NCBI GenBank assembly: GCA_023362775.1
Contig: JALMGJ010000006.1
Coordinates: 5,217,001-5,281,000, forward strand
Length of the DNA: 64,000 nt
Origin: Charina bottae
Lineage: Eukaryota > Chordata > Lepidosauria > Squamata > Charinaidae
Reading direction: 5' to 3'
The notes under the pieces were generated by a model. That model was not told the origin of the DNA. It saw nothing but the letters and a program-made list of their open reading frames with translations, and did not search any database. Both the position numbers and the translations under genes were made by a program. Below are positions 53,777-63,584 of this stretch, in pieces. Each line of letters opens with the position of its first letter. The stretch's first letter is position 1.

Positions 53777-54253
53777 TTGGTGCTGGTGGAGCTGAAGGAC
53801 CCAGGCCAGTGCTGGCCACAGGCTGAGAAAAGAGTCAGCCAACAGATTGGCAGCAGTGATGGATCTGCAACCGATGCTAATGAAGGCTTGCTTCAGGAAG
53901 TAGCGTTCTGCTTCCAACCTTTCAGGCTGCCAACCCAATTTGCAGAACAGAGCCAGGTCGTTGCTTCTAATTATCCTTGCACCCCAGTGTTCTCTTCGCC
54001 TGAACCCCCATGGTCTTCACCCCAGGATAACATTATAATGCAGTCTACGTGGTTCTCAGATACCTCTCCAGGTTTGCCCCTCCCAATCGGCATTCCTTTC
54101 ACAGCTGATCCCTTTAGTGGCAATCCAGAGCTTCCGTTTCAGAGCAGATTCACGAGGGAGGAGATCCAGCTCCGGGGCCTCTTAAAACCCTTGGACTTCC
54201 CAGAGAGGAGAAAGTGGACTGAGAAAAGCATTTATTTCCCATGGGATGTGTAG
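53777..54253 (+). other. 158-codon open frame, unassigned
   Basis: Uninterrupted plus frame with no recognisable domain. Its right end overlaps the minus L2-like fragment, and I see no splice borders. Probably chance or the remote 5' part of decayed L2 sequence. Confidence 0.2.
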
Positions 54254-54560
54254 GCCTGCTTCTGTCATTGCACCGCCAGGAACAGATACGTTGGGCTTTG
54301 AAGCTCTGGTAGGACAGGCTGAAACCACTGGAGATGGGTGGTCCCACAAGTGACCGGGCCCTGTGCCATGCAGAACTTTAAAGGTGATCACCAGCACTTT
54401 GGATTGTACCCAGAAGCCTACTGGGAGCCAATGCAGCCCACACAGCAGTGGTGTCACATGGGTGAATCTTGATGAACCCAAAACTGTATGTGCTGCTGCA
54501 TTCTGGACCAGTTGAAGCTTTGAATGCCCTCCAAAGGTAGCCTCCTGTAGAGCGCATGTA
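54240..54560 (-). mobile_element. L2-like LINE fragment
   Basis: Minus reading KLQLVQNAAAHTVLGSSRF, GLHWLPVGFWVQSKVLVIT, KVLHGTGPGHLWDH parallels 45744-46214. Decayed 3' of that. Confidence 0.75.
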
Positions 54561-54959
54561 GAAAGCTCAGACAGTTTGGTCCCAGTGGCAGCTGTGAAGG
54601 ATGAAGGGAGGTGGAACTGACATAAGGAGCATTGTGGCACTGCAGTACAAGCCCTGCCCCTTTTCTCCATGGCTCATGACCCATGCCCAGAAGAAGCAGA
54701 GCTTGCAGCGTCCTGCAATGTTGCTTTTGTCATTCTGGCCCAATGAGCGAGAGCCCGTGGAGATCACGGCTTGGTCTCCACAGCCATTCATTTCTTGGAA
54801 AACATAAGAATACAGGGAGGGTTGTGCAGGCCTAGCTGGCCTCTATGGGCAACCCTGGGGAAGGGGGAACAATGACATGTGTGTCATGATGCCATCAAGC
54901 AAATGCCACATCTTAAGTGTTGGAAGCTGTGGTGCAAGTACATAGAGGGATCTATATAT

Positions 54960-55500
54960 TGCCATTAAGGCACTGGGCTAGAAACCAGGAGTCTGTGAGT
55001 TCTAGTCCCGCCTTAGGCATGAAAGCCGGCTGGGTGACCTTGGGCCAGTCACACTCTCTCAGCCCTAGGAAGGAGCCAATGGCAAACCAGGAGACTGAGA
55101 GTTCTAGTCCCGCCTTAGGCATGAAAGCCAGCTGGGTGACCTTGGGCCGGTCACTCTCTTTCAGCCCTAGGAAGGAGCCAATGGCAAACCAGGAGACTGA
55201 GAGTTCTAGTCCCACCTTAGGCATGAAAGCCGGCTGGGTGACCTTGGGCCAGTCCCTGTCTCTCATCCCTAGGAAGGAGCCAATGGCAAACCAGGAGACT
55301 GAGAGTTCTAGTCCCGCCTCAGGCATGAAAGCCAGCTGGGGGACCTTGGGCCAGTCCCTGTCTCTCAGCCCTGGGAAGGAGCCAATGGCAAACCAGGAGA
55401 CTGAGAGTTCTAGTCTCGCCTTAGGCATGAAAGCCGGCTGGGTGACCTTGGGCCAGTCTCTGTCTCTCAGCCCAATTCACCTCCCAGGGTTGTTGTTGTG
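54960..55500 (+). repeat. SINE-derived tandem array, five 102-bp units
   Basis: The tRNA-SINE head-plus-core (GAGTTCTAGTCCCGCCTTAG and GGTGACCTTGGGCCAGTC) is repeated with a period of exactly 102 bp (landmark TTCTAG at 55000, 55102, 55204, 55306, 55408). As 102 is a multiple of 3, frames of 213 (+) and 158 (-) codons remain open; they are artefacts. Each unit still carries a B-box-like GAGTTCTAGTCC. Confidence 0.9.
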
Positions 55501-55559
55501 GGGAAAAGAGGAGGAGGAAGGAGTATTAGCTATGTTCGCTGCCTTGAGTTATTTATAAA

Positions 55560-56010
55560 AAATAATTAAGGCAGGATATAAATAAATAAATAAATAAAAA
55601 AATAACAGTGGGATTAGTGTGATTCATTTTGATTTCTTTATTTAAACAATTTTCTATGGCCACCCATCTTGTTCTCATGACTATTCGTAGACTAAAAGCC
55701 AACACAGAGATGCAAAAAAACAAAAAAGAGCAAAAGAGGAAAACCATCAAAATAACAGGCAATATATGATGGGCTGAGGCCTACTAAAAACAATTTTTTT
55801 TTCACTCAGCCACACAGGTTGGGCTCACCTAACACCCTAGCCTCAGGACCTGGGGGAACAGCCAGGTTTTTAAGGTAGGGCCTCCCCAAAGGCTAACAAG
55901 ATTGGGGCCACCTGGATGTTGGGAAGGATGCTGTTCAGAAAAGGCACATCTCCTGCATGGATCTGAAAAGGTATCTGAAAAGATAACCATAGGGGGTCAG
56001 AATAACCTTG
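55560..56010. other. A/T-rich tail and unassigned stretch
   Basis: AAAT microsatellite near 55580-55605, then a decayed L2-like tail (GGCCACCCATCTTGTTC at about 55658). Otherwise unassigned. Confidence 0.45.
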
Positions 56011-56027
56011 GGCTAATCCATAGGGTA

Positions 56028-56240
56028 TGAGGGGGCGTGGTGGCTCAGTGGGTAAGATGCCAGGCTTGTCCCGATCGCAAGTTCAGAGGTTCGAATCCCT
56101 AGCCCTGCATGACAGACAGCCACATGACCGCAGAAGCGTCTTCGGACAGCGCTGGCTCTTCGGCTAACAAACGGAGATGAGCACCGGCCCCTAGAGTCGG
56201 ACACGGCTGCACAAATGTGCAGGGGGAACCTTTACCTTTT
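56028..56240 (+). mobile_element. Sauria SINE with internal deletion
   Basis: Head and tail are present, but the middle third (the ACCTAGCAATTCGAA to GTAACAGCG part) is missing. A perfect 14-bp duplication TAATCCATAGGGTA flanks it (56014-56027, 56241-56254). Confidence 0.92.
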
Positions 56241-56254
56241 TAATCCATAGGGTA

Positions 56255-56655
56255 CTCATTAGGTCCCCCTTCAAGCCCCCTTATTTCCCACAGAGAGGGA
56301 ATCAGTAACATCCTTGCCAATTGAAGACACAGGATGGGGAGAGAGTACTTGGAGAAGACTGTCCCAAAGACTTAAGTCATAAAGGACTTTATTAGGTCAT
56401 CACCAGCTCTTTGAATTGTACTCTGAAATCTACCGGGATCCAATGCAAAACCATTGTCATTCTGCTGAAATCGTTCTTCCCCCATCAGCAAGCAGGCTGC
56501 TTCAATTTGCACCAGTGGCAGCTTCCAAACGATTTTCAGACGTAACCCCAAATAGAGCATGTTACAGGAATCCAGACATCAGGCGAGGAGGGCATGTGTG
56601 ACTCCCTCAAAAGGACATGGCATCTATCCCAAGAAATATACAATTTAAATGTTGA
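56255..56655. other. Unassigned, with L2-like words
   Basis: Segment 56370-56570 has TCATCACCAGCTCTTTGAAT and ATCCAATGCAAAACC, which resemble the inverse of L2-like RT coding (minus). Too decayed to define. Confidence 0.4.
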
Positions 56656-56665
56656 TAGTAGGAAG

Positions 56666-56998
56666 GGGCGTGGTGGCTCAGCAGGTAAGACACCAGGCTT
56701 GTTGATTGGAACATTGCAAGTTCGGAGGTTCGAATCCCTAGCCCCGCGTGACGGAGTGAGCTCCCGCACTCGCCCCAGCTCTTGCCAACCTAGCAATTCG
56801 AAAGCACGCAAATGCAAGTAGATAAATAGGTACCACTTCGGTGGGAAGGTAACAGCGTTCTGCGTGCATCATGCCGGCCACATGACCGCGGAAGCGTCTT
56901 CGGACAACGCTGGCTCTTCGGCTAACAAACGGAGATGAGCACCAGCCCCTAGGTTCGGACACGACTGCACAAATGTGCGGGGGGAACTTTTACCTTTT
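56666..56998 (+). mobile_element. Sauria SINE (full length, plus)
   Basis: Complete copy; perfect 10-bp duplication TAGTAGGAAG (56656-56665, 56999-57008). Confidence 0.92.
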
Positions 56999-57008
56999 TA
57001 GTAGGAAG

Positions 57009-57600
57009 AGAACAAAGCCATGCGAGATGAGACAAAGGTCATCAGAAATATGAGTCAATGGTGTTTGAACAGGTTGCCAGACTGACTGACAAATGCAATT
57101 TCTTCATTAGTTAGTGATAATGTCTTTCCAGCTTAGTTTAATATAATTAGCGTCAAAGACCAAAAGCTTTATGCAGTTCAAATAAACATAATATACAATT
57201 AGATAAAAACAAACTAATTATCATTTGCAACAATGCCTATGAAGTTTGGTAAATGCGGGTGTCTTCTAGCATCATCCGACGATTGTTTCACTGGCATAAT
57301 GGTAAAGAGGGGGGAGCATTATTGCTCTAATGGTGGCTGGGTGATGCTGTAGAGAAGCTACAAGCCTATAGTGAGAAAGAGTGCAAAGACCGTCACACGG
57401 TTTTATATCTTGAGGTGGTCACCCTTAAGGTGCTGTCCTAGACCGTGGTGGTGCTCGAGGTGGTCCTGGAGGTCAAGATTCAGGATGTGGCAGGGTTATT
57501 TCCTTAATCTGGAGTGTCCTTTTATAAAATAAATTGGAGTTTATTCCCAAGGAAATGTGTTCGGCATTGAGGATGGCAGAAACAAGCCCACTGTGGTTTC
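57009..57600. other. Unassigned stretch
   Basis: AT-rich; no repeat or exon recognised. Confidence 0.4.
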
Positions 57601-57950
57601 ATACTGTGGGCCAGGGTTCTGCACGAGTTTAATTTTAATATTGAGTTAACCCATTTGGGGGCTTTGCACTATACAGTGAATCATAAACAAACCACGGGCT
57701 GGCTCAGCCCAACAAGGTAGACCAGACTAAGAAAGCCATGCCGTGTAGATCAGGACTACTTGGATTGTAACAGCTCTAGTAACATAATCTTGCAAGTCTA
57801 AATGAGCGTCTCCCTCCCTCCCTTTACCTTCATGTGAACGAGAGGCTTGTCTGAGACGATTTCTCAAGTTACTTTCTTGGCCTGGGCTCAGGCCCCTCTT
57901 ATCTGACCGTTGCCTTGGTAGCAGCTCTTCCTCCTGTCTTCAAGGCCATT
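57600..57950. repeat. Uncharacterised repeat plus LTR-like copy 2
   Basis: 57600-57730 has GTGAATCATAAACAAACCAC-type words of the 26032 family. 57710-57950 has AGACCAGACT, AATCTTGCAAGTCTAAATGA and CTCTTATCTGACCGTTGCCT shared with 30640 and 59350. Confidence 0.4.
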
Positions 57951-57958
57951 CCCTATGC

Positions 57959-58390
57959 CAGAGCTTTCCAAACTTTTCATGTTGGTGACACACTTTTTAG
58001 ACATGCATCCTTTCACGACACACTCTTACAGCAGGGCACAAGGCAGGCACTAGGACCTGCGCGGAATCACAGCAGGTTTGGAGGCAGCAAGGCACAAGGC
58101 AAGCACTAGGACCTGCGTGAAATCCTGGCAGGGCAGGTTTGGAGGCACCCAGGCACAAGGCAGGCACTAGGACCTGCGCCGAATCCTGGCAGGTTTGGAG
58201 GCAGCAAGGCACAAAGCAGGCACTAGGACCCGTGCGGAATCACAGCAGGTTTGGAGGCACCCAGGCACAGGGCAGGCACTAGGACCTGCGCAGAATCCTG
58301 GCAGGGCTCGGAGGCAGCAGCAGCTGCAACACACCCAGACACTGCAGCCGACACACTAACGTGTCGCGACACACAGTTTGGAAAGCTCTG
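57959..58390 (+). mobile_element. Minisatellite hAT, copy 4 (5 units)
   Basis: Duplication CCCTATGC / CCCTGTGC (57951-57958, 58391-58398). Five repeat units between the shared ends. Confidence 0.9.
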
Positions 58391-58701
58391 CCCTGTGCCC
58401 TCTATCTTGAGTTAACTTCAGAGGTTCATCAGGTGCAGACTAGATGACGGACCTTCTTTGCTATAACCACACTTTTTGAAACAACCTTCCCCCAGAAGGA
58501 TGTTCGGTCCCCAACTGGTTGCATTTTCCAGACATGTATGACCAGTATGATTTCAACCTGCCTTTGGCTCTAGCTGATTGTAGGAGGCCCTCAAAAGAAC
58601 AGTTCATTATATTCTTCTTTGATGGTTTTTATATGGTTTCTGTCTTAGGGTTCTAATCTGACTTGGTGGCTATTTGCTGCCTGGGTCCTTGAAGTGGGAC
58701 T
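58391..58701. other. Unassigned stretch
   Basis: No recognised feature. Confidence 0.4.
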
Positions 58702-58775
58702 GATGGCAAATTGAAGAGAATATTTGTAGCTCAGGGTTGAACTGTGGAGTCCTTGGTGCTCTCTGAGCCTTGTTG

Positions 58776-58828
58776 TTTTCTTGCAGACGTTTCATTGGCA
58801 GCCTAGGCAACATCTTCAGTGCGAAAAG
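58776..58828 (-). ncRNA. Hammerhead-like ribozyme motif, copy B
   Basis: Minus strand: CTGAAGA, stem II region, GAAAC, GTC with a two-pair helix III. The outer stem TTTTCGCA with TGCAAGAAAA gives seven pairs, one mismatch. Here GAAAC is intact, but stem II has a mismatch relative to copy A. The two copies have damaged different parts, and together they point to an intact ancestor. Confidence 0.5.
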
Positions 58829-58862
58829 GGAGTGGGACTTGCTCTCTGTTTATTTACCATCC

Positions 58863-58936
58863 AGAACCGCCCAGAGTCCCCCGTTGGGGGAGTTGGGCGG
58901 TCATATATATTTAATTAATAAAAATTAATAAATAAA
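58863..58936 (+). mobile_element. L2-like tail nested in the Penelope-like element
   Basis: AACCGCCCAGAGTCCCCCGT, GGGAGTTGGGCGGTCATATA and an A/T tail. The flanking TACCAT occurs on both sides, and the sister element at 38672 has one (empty site near 38786). Confidence 0.75.
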
Positions 58937-59349
58937 TACCATGGCTTGTCCTGCTTTTGTTGGTGGGGGTGTTGTTCTCTCCTTAGGAGTTCCTTGATTG
59001 GGCTGTTGTTTGCTACTTGGTTGATTGACTGAGTTAATAGTTCCTTGATTAGGGTCTATTGTGCTGTTTGATTGTTCCTCTGGTGCTAATCCTGGTGTTA
59101 ATCTTTGCATATCTGGGTGATGATTGCTGGCAAGGAGGTGTTCTGGTCTTCAGGCTTTTCTATTGTCTCTTATAAGAGCATCTGAAACCAAGCCAAATCC
59201 AAAAATGCTAGAGAATTCCCGGAAGCTTGGCACTCAGACAAAGCAGCCATCAACAGACACGTAGAGGTAAACAACATTTACATGCCATTCATAAGAGACA
59301 ACAAGGCTCAGAGAGCACCAAGGACTCCACAGATGGCAAACTGTCAGCC

Positions 59350-59600
59350 CTTTGAGGTAGACCAGACTGGAACGCCGAAGTCATGAATACTAAAACTTCT
59401 GTTATTATAGGGTTATAGTAATAAAATCTTGTAAGTCTGAATGTGCTTCCCCCTCCCTCCCTTTATCTTCATGAGAACTAGGGAGGGTCAGTTCTGAGAT
59501 ACTTTCTCCACCTCCTTTCCTGCTTTGGACTCCGATTTCTCTTATCTGATCGTTGCCTTGGCTGTGGCTCTTTCTCCTCTCCCTCCAGGTTATTCTTGCA
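59350..59600. repeat. LTR-like dispersed repeat, copy 3
   Basis: AGGTAGACCAGACTGGAACG, AATAAAATCTTGTAAGTCTG, CTAGGGAGGGTCAGTTCTGA, CTCTTATCTGATCGTTGCCT. Best-preserved of three copies. Confidence 0.45.
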
Positions 59601-59759
59601 GTCCATTACACAAAGACTATGAAATATATAACAGTATTATTTAAACAATTTTATATGGCCACCCATGGTCACCCACCCGTGCACATGCAGATATATACAT
59701 TCTACCCCTGAAAACTAATAATCCAGCCCCATCATTGAAAAAGGGTGGTGACAAATTGG

Positions 59760-59990
59760 AGCAAGTTCTCCCCAAATGATGAGTATCTGGAAACCAAGTT
59801 CTGTGAGGAACGGTGGAAGGTTTTGGGTACGTTTAGCCTACAGAAGAGATGTTGGGGGGCAGACAAGCCTTTGAGCATCCGAAGGGTTGTCACAGAAGAA
59901 TGAGTGGACTTATTCCTCAGAGAGAAGAAGGAGGGGAAAAGAGAAATCAAAGTGGGGTTGAGAAGACTGTCTAAACTGCTACATAAACCT
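59760..59990 (+). mobile_element. CR1 LINE remnant
   Basis: Broken reading ETKFCEERWKVLGTFSLQKR, then VDLFLREKKEGKREIKVG matches the distal CR1 region (compare the 32508 fragment). Confidence 0.6.
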
Positions 59991-60029
59991 AACCATCCCT
60001 CATTAAATCCTGTCAGCAGAGGTGTCCCC

Positions 60030-60175
60030 AGGGTGTGTGTCAAAAAAATCAAGATGGTGATTGTGACCAATGCATTCAAAGCCCTACCCTTTTTTTATCT
60101 GTGTCTGCAGGTTTGATCACATGGTTGTGGCCACCATCTTGACTTTTTGGACCCCCTCCCAAGGATGCCCCACCA
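60030..60175. mobile_element. Putative MITE with inverted ends
   Basis: Left GTGTCCCCAGGGTGTGTGTC, AAATCAAGATGGTGATTG; right GTGGCCACCATCTTGACTTT, GGACCCCCTCCCAAGGATGC. Inverted ends of about 35 bp with mismatches. A partial relative is at 48455. No coding part. Confidence 0.5.
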
Positions 60176-60354
60176 TGTCAAAAATTAGCTTACTGACTGA
60201 CTTGGAGAACGGAGGGAGGTCATTCTGGTAATGGGAACAGGGCCCATATTAAAATATAGGCCAGAGTTCTTCCACACACCCCAGAGACAACAATTGTCTC
60301 ATTCACATAAATTCATAATCATTCTTGGCACAACTTTTTATACTTTCTTTTAAT

Positions 60355-60435
60355 TATGTAAGCCACCCAGAGTCATTTGGGAGTTGGGCAGCCTTCTATA
60401 TTAGAGAGGGAGAGGGAGGGAGAGGGAGGGAGAGA
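60355..60435 (+). mobile_element. L2-like tail and (GAGGGA)n
   Basis: TAAGCCACCCAGAGTCATTT, then a purine-rich GAGGGA repeat. Confidence 0.55.
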
Positions 60436-61020
60436 GAGACTGTGTTTATACAATACACTCAACCCTAAATCCAGGTTAGCAAGCCCACCATTGCTGAGTT
60501 CAGTTAACACACACTGTCCAAAAAATAATCCATATTAAGGATAAGCAGGAGGGCCTGCGTCACCCAATCTGCTAAGCCAGTATCTGGGTTTCCACTATCT
60601 ATCGCAGGGGTGGGGAACCTTTTTTCTGCCAAGGGCCATTTGGATATTTATAACCGGGGACCGGGGTGGGTGGGGGCGGGGTTTCTGGGATTTCCGCGGA
60701 CCGGGGGCCAGAGTTTGCGGGCGGGAGCCAATCACAAGCACTGGGGGGCGGGGTTTGTGGGCGGGAGCCAATTGCATGGAAGGGGCGGGGTTTGCGGGCG
60801 GGAGCCCCGCGGGCCTTAGGCAGGAGCCCCGCGGGCCTTATATGGCCTGTGGGCCTGACGTTGCCCACCCCTGATCTATTGGCTGTGATTGTGCAGCGAG
60901 TTCAACCCAGCTGCCAAATTAATTTGTTTTCCGGGTTCATGCAATCCATTTAATCATAAACTAGCTAAGCAGGTTTGGCACGCACAAGCCAACCCAACAC
61001 ACAGGCAAACTAACTGAAAC
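60436..61020. repeat. Uncharacterised dispersed repeat, split by a hAT
   Basis: ATACACTCAACCCTAAATCC on the left and TTCATGCAATCCATTTAATC, CATAAACTAGCTAAGCAGG on the right belong to the 26032 family; the hAT at 60605 lies between. Confidence 0.4.
60605..60873. mobile_element. hAT non-autonomous element, GC-rich
   Basis: Ends CAGGGGTGGGGAACCTTTTT and CGTTGCCCACCCCTG. Duplication ATCTATCG / ATCTATTG (60597-60604, 60874-60881). Internal repeats of GGGCGGGAGCCAAT-type units open false frames on both strands. Confidence 0.85.
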
Positions 61021-61715
61021 TCTTGTCTCTCTAGGGAGGGATTGTGTATGTGGGTTGCTGTTGTTCCTCGGTGTTGGGAAATTGTATTGTTATATTGTTG
61101 TATTATGGGTTTTAATCTGACTACTGTATTTCGAGTTTATAGATTGCTCACTGTCAGACGTGATTAGAGCAGCTATAGACTTAGCAAAATAAAATAAATG
61201 CATGAAGAAGTAAACTAACCAAGATGAAAGCTAATCAAACGTAGCATGTGGTGTGTGAGATGTAAGCTATCACCTGTCCTGGTTAAGTAGATAGCCAAGG
61301 CATGTGCAGCTTATAAAAAGCAGGCAGCTATCTTAACTTTTCTGACCCTCTTCTGCAGACACTCCTGCAGCCTTCCTCAATTCAACCTTCCCCTGATCAT
61401 CTTAAGCTTGCAGCTGCCCAAAATCCTTTCTGCAAACCACTCACACACCACCCTGGGAGCTTCTCCATAAGAGCTGACAGGAATAATTTACTCTTGCAAG
61501 AAGCCAGTGTCTCCAGCTGATGGATAAATGCTTGCCTGAGGTGATCAGATGGAAAGGTAAGGACCTTCTGTGTAACAGGAAGAAGGCCCCTCCTCTGTCA
61601 CAAGTCTTGGATGGCAGATGCATATGTACCGTTCAGGTTGCTGAGAGCATTTCTGGCATTGTGTGTCACAGGTTGGTCTGCTGAGAATGGTACCACTTGG
61701 CATCGCTGTCTGGAA
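61021..61715. other. Unassigned stretch
   Basis: Includes AAACTAACCAAGATG-type words near 61213 (26032 family remnant). No exon recognised. Confidence 0.4.
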
Positions 61716-61725
61716 AGACTTAGAT

Positions 61726-62842
61726 CAGAGCTTTCCAAACTTTACATGTTGCTGACACACTTTTTAGACATGCATCATTTCGCGACACACTCTTACAGCA
61801 GGGCACAAGGCAGGCACTAGGACCTGCGCGGAATCACAGCAGGTTTGGAGGCAGCAAGGCACAAGGCAGGCACTAGGACCTGCGTGGAATCCTGGCAGGG
61901 CAGGTTTGGAGGCAGCAGGGCACATCAGGCACTAGGACCTGCGCGGAATCACAGCAGGTTTGGAGGCAGCAGGGCACAAGGCAGGCACTAGGACCTGCGC
62001 GGAATCACAGCAGGTTTGGAGGCAGCAGGGCACAAGGCAGGCACTAGGACCTGCGTGGAATCCTGGCAGGGCAGGTTTGGAGGCAGCAGGGCACATCAGG
62101 CACTAGGACCTGCGCGGAATCACAGCAGGTTTGGAGGCAGCAGGGCACAAGGCAGGCACTAGGACCTGCGCGGAATCACAGCAGGTTTGGAGGCAGCAAG
62201 GCACAAGGCAGGCACTAGGACCTGCGTGGAATCCTGGCAGGGCAGGTTTGGAGGCAGCAGGGCACATCAGGCACTAGGACCTGCGCGGAATCACAGCAGG
62301 TTTGGAGGCAGCAGGGCACAAGGCAGGCACTAGGACCTGCGCGGAATCACAGCAGGTTTGGAGGCAGCAAGGCACAAGGCAGGCACTAGGACCTGCGTGG
62401 AATCCTGGCAGGGCAGGTTTGGAGGCAGCAGGGCACAAGGCAGGCACTAGGACCTGCGCGGAATCACAGCAGGTTTGGAGGCAGCAGGGCACAAGGCAGG
62501 CACTAGGACCTGCGCGGAATCACAGCAGGTTTGGAGGCAGCAGGGCACAAGGCAGGCACTAGGACCTGCGCGGAATCACAGCAGGTTTGGAGGCAGCAAG
62601 GCACAAGGCAGGCACTAGGACCTGCGTGGAATCACAGCAGGTTTGGAGGCAGCCAGGCACAAGGCAGGCACTAGGACCTGTGTGGAATCCTGGCAGGGCA
62701 GGTTTGGAGGCAGAAGGCACAAGGCAGGCACTAGGACCTGCGGGGAATCCTGGCAGGGCTCGGAGGCAGCAGCAGCCGTGACACACCCAGACACTGCAGC
62801 CGACATACTAACGTGTCAGGACACAGAGTTTGGAAAGCTCTG
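61726..62842 (+). mobile_element. Minisatellite hAT, copy 5 (17 units, longest)
   Basis: Shared ends, 17 AGGACCTG-type units. A three-unit block with a 5-bp-shorter GGGCACATCAGGCACTAGG variant is itself repeated three times (period about 170 bp, 61860-62370), showing recent higher-order amplification. Flanks ACTTAGAT and GGTTAGGC match only at the central TTAG, so the duplication is eroded. Confidence 0.88.
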
Positions 62843-63250
62843 GGTTAGGCACTGAATTGGAACATACAGTGTTACAAAATGAGCTGAACTATATAACAAG
62901 GATCTCCCAACCATACAGATGTTCCCACCTGCAAAATACTGTATGTGCATTTTCTCCCATATCCCAAATATAGATAGGCCTTTCCAGGGCTTGTTTCCTT
63001 AAATCTCTCTCTTCAGCCATCCTGGAAGGGCAATTCCAAAATATTCCAGCACCACAGAAGGTCTATCAGGTTGAACTGAATCCACATGGTGAAATTTTGC
63101 AACTGAGCAGCACAAATATGCTGTGAAAAGGTCACCATCGTGGGACAGAACGACTATCTGCAGAGATAATCTGATTTACTTATGAGAATGTATTGAATAT
63201 TTTATTATGCACTGGGTTTTATTTATTATATTGGATTTCTGATCAATGAC
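62843..63250. other. Unassigned stretch
   Basis: No recognised feature. Confidence 0.4.
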
Positions 63251-63254
63251 TAAT

Positions 63255-63550
63255 AAAGCTTGGATTTGATTTGAGGCTCAAATAGACCGAGTCAAGTTTG
63301 GGGGTAAATTAATGCCCGTTGGGGTCCTGCAGAAGTCCTTCTTAGGGTCAGTACTATTCAACCTTTTTATTAATGATCTGGACAAAAGGAGTGATGGGCT
63401 GCTTATTAAATATGGGGATGATGCAAAATTGGGAGGTGTGGCCAACAGCCAGCATGATTGAACAGGATTGCAATCTAGGCTGGACAGGTAGGAAGACTGA
63501 GTAGAGAGGACCAAGTTGGCCTTCAAAGGGAGAAACATAAGGTATTTCAT
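63255..63550 (+). pseudogene. CR1 LINE reverse-transcriptase remnant
   Basis: Plus reading LGSVLFNLFINDLDK-like, then YGDDAKLGGVANSQHD corresponds to the CR1-type RT palm with a degraded ADD box (GDD here), followed by a stop. The rest is decayed. Confidence 0.7.
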
Positions 63551-63584
63551 TTAGAGGGGAAAAATACACGGCACATGTATATGG

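Larger units (their letters stand above)
58714..59331 (-). mobile_element. Penelope-like element, inverted ends, copy B
   Basis: Exact 34-bp inverted repeats at 58742-58775 and 59299-59332. Duplication GATGGCAAATTG / GATGGCAAACTG (58702-58713, 59332-59343). The main part is minus; 59165-59331 is inverted (plus) and reads SDKAAINRHVEVNNIYMPFI, like the C-terminus of Penelope-group proteins. An L2 tail is nested at about 58863-58936. A hammerhead-like core is at 58776-58828. Confidence 0.7.

Noticed and set aside
54917..55558. 213-codon plus and 158-codon minus frames with a 34-residue repeat
   Set aside because: Produced by the 102-bp SINE tandem array; no start context, no domain.
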